Origin: Bradyrhizobium canariense
GTDB lineage: Bacteria > Pseudomonadota > Alphaproteobacteria > Rhizobiales > Xanthobacteraceae
Direction of reading: 5' to 3'
NCBI RefSeq assembly: GCF_019402665.1
Contig: NZ_VSST01000020.1
Coordinates: forward strand, 352,111-416,110
DNA: 64,000 nucleotides
Shown: positions 58,255 through 64,000 of the stretch, piece by piece
Layout of the letters: each line of letters starts with the position of its first letter
Numbering within the stretch: the stretch's first letter is position 1
Translations under genes and position numbers: made by a program
The notes under the pieces: generated by a model
Told to the model about the DNA's origin: nothing
The model's database searches: none
The model's input: the letters and a program-made list of their open reading frames with translations, nothing else

Positions 58255-59211
58255 TTACAGCCTGCGCAGCGCCACGCTCGCCACCGTGTGGTCGGCGCCC
58301 TTCTTCAGAATCAGGGTCGCGCGGGGGCGGGTCGGCAGGATGTTGTCCTCGAGATTGGCGAGGTTGGTGCGTTCCCAGATCGCGATCGCGGTGGCGGTGG
58401 CTTCCTCGTCCGACAACAGCGCGTAGCGGTTGAAGTAGGATTTTGGATTGGTGAACGCGGTGTCGCGCAGCGACAGGAAGCGCCTGATGTACCACTGCCG
58501 CAGCGCGGCCTCGTCGGCGTCGATATAGACCGAGAAATCGAAGAAGTCGGACACCACGGGCACGGCCTTGCCGTCACGCGGCAGTTTGCCGGTCTGCAGC
58601 ACGTTGACGCCCTCGACGATCAGGATGTCGGGCTGGTCGATCTCGGCCCACTGGTTCGGCACGATGTCGTAGGTCAAATGCGAATAGACCGGCGCGCGCA
58701 CATGGCGGCGGCCGGCCTTGATGTCGGAGAGGAAGCTGAGCAGCAGCGGCAGGTCGTAGCTTTCCGGAAAACCCTTCTTCTGCATGATGCCCTGCCGCTC
58801 CAGCACGGCGTTGGGATACAGAAATCCGTCGGTGGTGATCAGCTCGACTTTTGGACGCGGCGACCAGCGCGCCAGCAGCGCCTGAAGCACGCGGGCCGTG
58901 GTGGATTTTCCAACCGCGACCGAACCGGCGACGCCGATGATGTAGGGCATCTTGCGGTCGCGGATGTTGAGGAACTGGCGCTCCGCGTAATAAAGCCGCT
59001 GCATCGCATCGACATAGATCGACAGCAGGCGCGACAGCGGCAGGTAGATGTCCTCGACCTCCTGCAAGTCGAGGCGGTCGTGCAGCGAGCGCAGCCGGTC
59101 GAACTCGCCCGGCTCCAGCGTCATCGGCGTGTCGTCGCGCAGTCGCGACCACTCCTCACGCGTATAGACGCGGTAAGGATTATACTGCTGCTCGGGTGCG
59201 CGGATATCCAT
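58255..59211 (-). CDS. coaA: Type I pantothenate kinase
   Basis: This 318-residue kinase phosphorylates pantothenate, the first step of coenzyme A synthesis. The P-loop is [60 protein letters not shown] and [14 protein letters not shown] are characteristic. The C-terminus [20 protein letters not shown] matches CoaA. ATG at 59211 is chosen over GTG at 59226. It lies 20 bp after hisE on the same strand, at the end of the his cluster. Confidence 0.97.
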   Translation of the reverse strand: MDIRAPEQQYNPYRVYTREEWSRLRDDTPMTLEPGEFDRLRSLHDRLDLQEVEDIYLPLSRLLSIYVDAMQRLYYAERQFLNIRDRKMPYIIGVAGSVAVGKSTTARVLQALLARWSPRPKVELITTDGFLYPNAVLERQGIMQKKGFPESYDLPLLLSFLSDIKAGRRHVRAPVYSHLTYDIVPNQWAEIDQPDILIVEGVNVLQTGKLPRDGKAVPVVSDFFDFSVYIDADEAALRQWYIRRFLSLRDTAFTNPKSYFNRYALLSDEEATATAIAIWERTNLANLEDNILPTRPRATLILKKGADHTVASVALRRL

Positions 59212-59231
59212 GACGCGACTCTCCACCTCGG

Positions 59232-59558
59232 CTAGCTGCCGCCCTTGCGCGACGCCTTTTCTTCCAACCCTGACATATTGGTCCGCTTGTCCAATGCGGC
59301 CTCGACCTCTTCCAGCTTTACGCCGCGGGCCTTGAGCAGCACAAGGAAATGATAGAGCAGGTCGGCGCCTTCGGCGATCAGATGCGCGCGATCGTTTTCG
59401 ACTGCTGCGATTACGGTTTCGACTGCTTCCTCACCGAACTTCTTGGCGCAATGTTCGGCGCCCTTGTCGAGGAGCTTGCGGGTATAGGACGCCTCGCCAC
59501 CCGCTGCCGCGCGGGCGTCGATGGTCTCGGCCAGATCGTGGATCGTGAAACGCGGCAT
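59232..59558 (-). CDS. hisE: Phosphoribosyl-ATP pyrophosphatase
   Basis: This 108-residue all-helical enzyme hydrolyses PRATP to PRAMP in histidine synthesis. The metal-binding signature is [20 protein letters not shown] followed by [31 protein letters not shown] precedes it. It lies 100 bp after hisF and before coaA on the same strand. HisE is separate from HisI here, as is common in alphaproteobacteria. Confidence 0.96.
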   Translation of the reverse strand: MPRFTIHDLAETIDARAAAGGEASYTRKLLDKGAEHCAKKFGEEAVETVIAAVENDRAHLIAEGADLLYHFLVLLKARGVKLEEVEAALDKRTNMSGLEEKASRKGGS

Positions 59559-59658
59559 ACAAATACCCGGAAAACGCGCCTTGGCCGGTATTGGCTGTCT
59601 ATCCGGCGGGATAAGCCGGTTCCTGCCGATGATGTAGCATTTTTAGGGATGGGAGTCG

Positions 59659-60435
59659 TCAGGCATCGAGGCGCATGGGCAGCCCGCGCCGGGACATGTG
59701 CTCCTTAGCTTCGCGGATGGTGAATTCCCCGAAATGGAAGATCGAGGCGGCCAGCACGGCGGTGGCGTGGCCGTCGCGAATACCGTCGACCAGGTGGTCG
59801 AGATTGCCGACGCCGCCCGAGGCGATCACGGGAACGGGAATGCTGTCGGCGATCGCCCGGGTCAGCGGGATGTCAAAACCCTGCCTGGTGCCGTCGCGGT
59901 CCATCGAGGTGAGCAGGATTTCACCGGCGCCGAGCGAGACCACCTCCTGGGCGTATTCGATCGCGTCGATCCCCGTCGAGTTGCGGCCGCCATGGGTGAA
60001 GATTTCCCAGCGCTCTCCGCCACCGGCGCGCTTGACCCGCTTGGCGTCGATCGCGACCACCACGCACTGCCCGCCGAATTTTTCGGCAGCTTCCTTGACG
60101 AACTCGCGCCGCGACACCGCGGCGCTGTTGATCGAGACCTTGTCGGCGCCCGCGCGCAGGAGGGTCTTGATGTCGTTGACCTCACGCACGCCGCCGCCCA
60201 CGGTGACGGGCATGAAGCAGGCTTCCGCGGTGCGCCGGACCACGTCCAGCATGATGCCGCGATTCTCATGGGTCGCGGTGATGTCGAGGAAAGTGAGCTC
60301 GTCGGCGCCGGCAGCGTCGTAGGCGATCGCCGCTTCGACGGGGTCACCGGCATCACGCAGGTCGACGAAGTTGACGCCCTTGACGACCCGGCCGTCCTTG
60401 ACGTCGAGGCAGGGGATCACGCGCACCTTGAACAT
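59659..60435 (-). CDS. hisF: Imidazole glycerol phosphate synthase subunit HisF
   Basis: This 258-residue (beta-alpha)8 cyclase uses ammonia supplied by HisH to make imidazole glycerol phosphate and AICAR. The two catalytic Asp are in [20 protein letters not shown] and [20 protein letters not shown]. Phosphate loops are [13 protein letters not shown] and [17 protein letters not shown]. It lies 10 bp downstream of hisA in the operon. Confidence 0.98.
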   Translation of the reverse strand: MFKVRVIPCLDVKDGRVVKGVNFVDLRDAGDPVEAAIAYDAAGADELTFLDITATHENRGIMLDVVRRTAEACFMPVTVGGGVREVNDIKTLLRAGADKVSINSAAVSRREFVKEAAEKFGGQCVVVAIDAKRVKRAGGGERWEIFTHGGRNSTGIDAIEYAQEVVSLGAGEILLTSMDRDGTRQGFDIPLTRAIADSIPVPVIASGGVGNLDHLVDGIRDGHATAVLAASIFHFGEFTIREAKEHMSRRGLPMRLDA

Positions 60436-60445
60436 CGGATGTCTC

Positions 60446-61177
60446 CTAGGCCGCGGCGCGGATCAGGGTGAGGGCGGCTGAGGGATCGAGCCGGCCATCG
60501 TAAAGCGCGCGACCGGCGATCGCGCCGGCGAGCTTTTTCGCGCGCGGCGTCAGCATCGCCTTGACGTCCTCGATCGAGGCGAGGCCGCCGGAGGCGATCA
60601 CGGGAATCGAAATCGCATCCGCCAGCGCAATGGTCGCATCGAGATTCAGGCCCTTGAGCAGGCCGTCGCGCGCGATGTCGGTGAAGATGATGGCGGCGAC
60701 GCCGGCATCCTCGAACCGTTGCGCGATCTCCAGCACCGTCACCTGCGAGGTCTCGGCCCAGCCTTCGACCGCGACCTTGCCGTCACGTGCGTCGAGCCCG
60801 ACCGCGACGCGGCCGGGGAATTTTTTTGCAGCAGCCTTCACCAATTCGGGGTCGCGCACCGCGGCGGTGCCGATGATGACACGGGTGACGCCCTTTTCGA
60901 GCCAGGCTTCCACGGTCGCGAGATCGCGAATGCCGCCACCGAGCTGCACCGGAATCGTGATCGTCTTCAGCATCGTCTCGACCGCCTGCGCATTCACGGG
61001 CTTGCCGGCAAACGCGCCGTCGAGATCGACAACGTGGAGATACTCAAAGCCCTGCGCGACGAAGCTCGCCGCCTGCGCGGCGGGATTGAGATTGAATACG
61101 GTCGCACGCGCCATGTCGCCCTGTTCGAGGCGCACGCATTGGCCGTTCTTGAGGTCGATCGCAGGAAAGAGAATCAT
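60446..61177 (-). CDS. hisA: ProFAR isomerase HisA
   Basis: This 243-residue (beta-alpha)8 isomerase acts before HisF in histidine synthesis. The catalytic Asp pair is in [20 protein letters not shown] and [20 protein letters not shown]. Phosphate-binding loops include [23 protein letters not shown] at 61177 is used; an upstream extension would run into the repeat at 61209-61329. It is flanked by hisF and the repeat, with hisH further upstream. Confidence 0.98.
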   Translation of the reverse strand: MILFPAIDLKNGQCVRLEQGDMARATVFNLNPAAQAASFVAQGFEYLHVVDLDGAFAGKPVNAQAVETMLKTITIPVQLGGGIRDLATVEAWLEKGVTRVIIGTAAVRDPELVKAAAKKFPGRVAVGLDARDGKVAVEGWAETSQVTVLEIAQRFEDAGVAAIIFTDIARDGLLKGLNLDATIALADAISIPVIASGGLASIEDVKAMLTPRAKKLAGAIAGRALYDGRLDPSAALTLIRAAA

Positions 61178-61208
61178 GATTGAGCCAGGATTTTTCTGCG
61201 CGAACGGT

Positions 61209-61329
61209 GCGCTCCCTCCCCCCTTGTGGGGGAGGGCTGGGGAGAGGGGTAAGCCACGGGCACCACCGTTGCGGCTACCCCCCTCCCGAATGCTTCGCAT
61301 TCGACCTCCCCCACAAGGGGGAAGGTAAC
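61209..61329. repeat. Palindromic repeat between hisH and hisA
   Basis: The left arm (CTCCCTCCCCCCTTGTGGG...) pairs with the right arm (...CTCCCCCACAAGGGGGAAGG), with nested GAATGCTTCGCATTC. It belongs to the same family as the repeat pair around the DUF559 gene and sits inside the his operon. Confidence 0.82.
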
Positions 61330-61343
61330 AAGAGCAGCGGCCA

Positions 61344-61994
61344 TCACGGTTTCCATCGCAAGAAGTTCGAGATCAGGGCCAGACCAAAGCGCTGGCTCTT
61401 CTCGGGGTGAAACTGCGTCCCGATCGCCGTGTCCTTGCCGACGATCGCGGTGACGGGCCCGCCGTAATCGGCGCGCGCAAGCACGTCCGCTTCGTTGGCG
61501 GCGTTGAGGTGGTAGGAGTGCACGAAATAGGCGTGCTGGCCCTTAGGGCCGAGCGGCAGCCCGTCCAGCACCGGATGCTCGCGCAGCACATCAAGCGTAT
61601 TCCAACCCATGTGCGGGATCTTGAGGCTCTCGTCGCGCGGCGTGATCTTCTCGACGTCGCCGCCGATCCAGTTCAGGCCTTGCGTGATCACGTGCTCTTT
61701 GCCGCGGGTGGCGAACAGCTGCATGCCGACGCAGATGCCGAACATCGGCCGCGCCTTGACGCGCACCGCCTCGGTGATCGCCTCGACCATGCCGTTGACG
61801 GCATCGAGCCCACGCCGGCAATCGGCGAAGGCGCCGACGCCCGGCAGCACCAGGCGGTCGGCGCCGTAGGCCTGGTCCGGATCGCTGGTGACGAACACCT
61901 TTTGCGGATTGTCCATGCTGCGCGCGGCGCGCTCGAACGCCTTGGCGGCCGAATGCAGATTGCCGGAACCGTAATCGATGATGGCGACGCTCAT
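61344..61994 (-). CDS. hisH: Imidazole glycerol phosphate synthase glutaminase HisH
   Basis: This 216-residue class I glutamine amidotransferase releases ammonia to HisF. The nucleophile Cys lies in [16 protein letters not shown], and the His and Glu of the triad are in [12 protein letters not shown]. The N-terminus [20 protein letters not shown] is diagnostic. ATG at 61994 overlaps the DUF2628 stop as ATGA, coupling the two. The downstream hisA is separated by a repeat of about 120 bp. Confidence 0.98.
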   Translation of the reverse strand: MSVAIIDYGSGNLHSAAKAFERAARSMDNPQKVFVTSDPDQAYGADRLVLPGVGAFADCRRGLDAVNGMVEAITEAVRVKARPMFGICVGMQLFATRGKEHVITQGLNWIGGDVEKITPRDESLKIPHMGWNTLDVLREHPVLDGLPLGPKGQHAYFVHSYHLNAANEADVLARADYGGPVTAIVGKDTAIGTQFHPEKSQRFGLALISNFLRWKP

Positions 61995-62521
61995 CTTGAC
62001 CCTCCCGGTTCTGGAAACAAACCAATGATGCCACCGGCCGGCATCGGCGGCGGGTTGGAGAATTGCTGACCCGGCACGTTGCGGGTCGGCGGCGGGCCGC
62101 CGCGATCGACGGCCCATTGATCGTTGACGATGCCGCGCTGCTTTTGGCTCCAGCGCTCGAAGAAACGGCGCTCGGCGGTGTCCTCGTCGTCGGAAATCAC
62201 AACATCGAGCTGCCGCCATTTGCCGCGCGACAGCGTCCAGCGGCGCAGGCTCGAGGCCTCGAATCCCATCAGGAGCGCGACGATGATGTCGGCGAAGAAG
62301 ATCGACGAACGGCCGACGCCGAGGCTGGACAGCCCGACGTTGAACGCGGCAACGAAGATCACCCAACCGATCAGCGCCAGCCACAGCCGATTCCACAGCA
62401 GCCAGAGCGGGCCGAAGATCATCGCCCAGAAATGGAAGCCGTCGCGCACGAAGACGAACTTGTCGGTCGCGCGCAGATCGGCTCCGGCAGGGGAGGGAGC
62501 ATGAACTGTGTAGACGGACAT
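61991..62521 (-). CDS. DUF2628 membrane protein in the his operon
   Basis: This 176-residue DUF2628 family protein has about three membrane segments ([55 protein letters not shown]). The N-terminal [11 protein letters not shown] and [12 protein letters not shown] are typical, and the tail is Pro-rich. Function is unknown. It lies between hisB and hisH with a 4-bp overlap, a conserved position in rhizobia, to my knowledge. Confidence 0.9.
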   Translation of the reverse strand: MSVYTVHAPSPAGADLRATDKFVFVRDGFHFWAMIFGPLWLLWNRLWLALIGWVIFVAAFNVGLSSLGVGRSSIFFADIIVALLMGFEASSLRRWTLSRGKWRQLDVVISDDEDTAERRFFERWSQKQRGIVNDQWAVDRGGPPPTRNVPGQQFSNPPPMPAGGIIGLFPEPGGSR

Positions 62522-62586
62522 GGCGATGCCCCGTTCCCAAGAATTCAGTGATACCGCAAACGGCGCGTGCCGCGGGCCGAAAGATG

Positions 62587-63180
62587 TCAGCCGCCGAGCG
62601 AGCCCTTGGTGGACGGGATTTCGCCCACCGCCTTCGGATCGATCGCGACGGCGGTGCGCAGCGCCCGTGCCAGACCCTTGAAGCAGGACTCGGCGATATG
62701 GTGGCTGTTATCGCCATATAGGGTCTCGACGTGAAGAGTCACGCCGGCGTTCATGGCGAAGGCCTGGAACCACTCGCGCACCAGCTCGGTGTCGAACTCG
62801 CCGATCTTGTCGCGAGGGAAGTCGGCCTTGAACACCAGGAAAGGGCGGCCCGAGATGTCGATGACCACGCGTGACAGCGTCTCGTCCATGGGCATGTGCA
62901 CGCCAGCATAGCGGGTGATGCCCGCCATGTTGCCGAGCGCCTGCTTAATGGCCTGGCCGAGCGCGATGCCGGTGTCTTCGGTGGTATGGTGATGATCAAT
63001 GTGCAAATCGCCGACCGCCTTGACCGTGAGGTCGATGCGGGAATGGCGGGCGAGGAGATCGAGCATATGGTCGAAAAAGCCGATGCCGGTCGCGATATTG
63101 GACACGCCGGTGCCATCGAGGTTCACGGTGACCTCGATGTCGGTTTCCTTGGTCTTGCGCTTGATCGTCGCGGTGCGCAT
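62587..63180 (-). CDS. hisB: Imidazoleglycerol-phosphate dehydratase
   Basis: This 197-residue manganese enzyme performs the dehydration step of histidine synthesis. Metal-binding His clusters are [36 protein letters not shown] and [19 protein letters not shown], preceded by GDNSHHIAE. It is the monofunctional form, without the phosphatase domain of E. coli HisB. ATG at 63180 is preferred over a TTG one codon earlier. It is the first gene of the his run and is divergent from hslV. Confidence 0.98.
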   Translation of the reverse strand: MRTATIKRKTKETDIEVTVNLDGTGVSNIATGIGFFDHMLDLLARHSRIDLTVKAVGDLHIDHHHTTEDTGIALGQAIKQALGNMAGITRYAGVHMPMDETLSRVVIDISGRPFLVFKADFPRDKIGEFDTELVREWFQAFAMNAGVTLHVETLYGDNSHHIAESCFKGLARALRTAVAIDPKAVGEIPSTKGSLGG

Positions 63181-63371
63181 CAAAACTAGCTTTCATCCTC
63201 GTTCGGGGCCGAAAACGCCGGTCTTTTAACAGCCAAATGACGCCTTCGCTACTGCGGGAACGGCTGGCCGGGCCTCTACTTCTGCCTATGGTGAGCGAAA
63301 TTGGTCCCGGAGCGGCCCGTTGTGCCCCCGCTCCCGACCGCCTAAATCAGCCCGGACAATGAGGATCATTC

Positions 63372-63932
63372 ATGCAGGACTCCCCAAACAGCTCGCCGGG
63401 CTGGCACGGCACCACGATTTTGACGGTCCGCAAGGGCGGCACGGTGGTGGTCGGCGGCGACGGCCAGGTCTCGATCGGCCAGACCGTGATCAAGCACAAC
63501 GCCAGGAAGGTCCGGAAACTCGGCAAGGGCGACGTCATCGGCGGCTTTGCCGGCGCAACGGCCGACGCCTTCACGCTGTTCGAGCGCTTGGAAGCCAAAC
63601 TCGAGCAATATCCGGGGCAATTGACCCGGGCCGCCGTCGAGCTCGCCAAGGACTGGCGCACCGACCGTTATTTGCGACGGCTGGAGGCCATGATGATCGT
63701 TGCCGACAAGGACGTCTCCCTGGTGCTGACAGGCACCGGCGACGTGCTGGAGCCCGAAGCCGGCGTCATGGCGATCGGCTCGGGCGGGAATTACGCGCTG
63801 GCGGCGGCCCGCGCCCTGCTCGACACCGACAAGGACGCCGAGACCATCGTCCGCCGCTCCCTCGATATCGCCGCCGACATCTGCGTCTACACCAACCGCA
63901 ATGTCACCGTCGAAGCGCTGTCCGCCGGGTAG
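63372..63932 (+). CDS. hslV: ATP-dependent protease subunit HslV
   Basis: This 186-residue proteasome-like peptidase works with HslU. The nucleophile Thr is exposed after a short propeptide in [56 protein letters not shown] and [20 protein letters not shown] match HslV. It is divergent from hisB across 191 bp. hslU is expected just beyond the window. No convincing heat-shock promoter was found in the gap, although one is expected. Confidence 0.97.
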   Translation: MQDSPNSSPGWHGTTILTVRKGGTVVVGGDGQVSIGQTVIKHNARKVRKLGKGDVIGGFAGATADAFTLFERLEAKLEQYPGQLTRAAVELAKDWRTDRYLRRLEAMMIVADKDVSLVLTGTGDVLEPEAGVMAIGSGGNYALAAARALLDTDKDAETIVRRSLDIAADICVYTNRNVTVEALSAG

Positions 63933-64000
63933 GGCCTATCTGTGGCTGGACAATGTAGCTCCGGACTGGCTGCAACCTCACCCGCTTGCGAGGGCTTTGC

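Overview
The window reads as chromosomal DNA of a slow-growing Bradyrhizobium-type alphaproteobacterium. This is inferred from the high GC content with strong third-position GC, the dispersed palindromic repeats of several families between genes, the hrcA/grpE/dnaK/dnaJ neighbourhood with a Sinorhizobium-type pmtA, the cpa/tad pilus genes and a hisB-DUF2628-hisH-hisA-hisF-hisE-coaA run divergent from hslV. No rRNA or tRNA gene and no CRISPR array was seen.

Layout. 1-3.4 kb: pheS (3' end) and pheT, separated by a DUF559 endonuclease-like gene enclosed by an inverted pair of about 48-bp repeats. 3.4-9.9 kb: a TauE-type permease, a Tat-exported amine oxidase, a papain-like hydrolase, then divergent csoR/copA copper genes sharing a perfect operator. 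10.3-15.6 kb: HMG-CoA lyase and a CoA-transferase (coupled), then two frameshifted genes (S53 sedolisin and a nucleoside-phosphorylase-like gene). 15.7-26.9 kb: an EI24/CysZ-like protein, emrAB-type efflux, nth, DUF2244, an Ada-like methyltransferase, gpmA, dapB, DUF1330, pyrF, a flavin reductase, pmtA and dnaJ. 27-33.4 kb: dnaK, an exported protein, a Tat-exported nicotinamidase, grpE and hrcA. 33.5-40.1 kb: rph-rdgB-hemW, a penicillin-binding-protein activator lipoprotein, and rsmI-yraN-gshB. 40.4-46 kb: cpaBCDE, a TadD-like TPR lipoprotein and a PilZ protein.

46.2-53.8 kb is the accessory part. The comM (yifB) gene is split immediately before its Walker A motif by an element of about 5.97 kb, bounded by a 14-bp direct repeat with one mismatch. 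The element carries a large serine recombinase, a frameshifted ParB-like gene, small unknown genes, a protein with a C-terminal TIR-like domain of the CAP12/Pycsar-effector type, and a polytopic membrane protein. Three copies of a GGGGCCC/ATGGGACCC motif pair bracket the cargo genes. This looks like a small integrative element with candidate anti-phage cargo, and it is the most novel part of the window.

53.8-64 kb: a frameshifted small gene, an exported protein, a hybrid histidine kinase, an exported histidine phosphatase, a zinc-ribbon protein, coaA, the his cluster and hslV.

How the genes fit together: the heat-shock set (dnaK, dnaJ, grpE, hrcA, hslV) is spread through the window, with plausible RpoH-type promoters ahead of dnaK and grpE. 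CsoR probably represses copA through the shared operator. EmrA/EmrB form an export pair. CpaB-E supply the outer-membrane and cytoplasmic parts of a Flp-type pilus, but no cpaF or tadBC follows. Several genes contain single-base frame breaks, which may be real decay or assembly errors.
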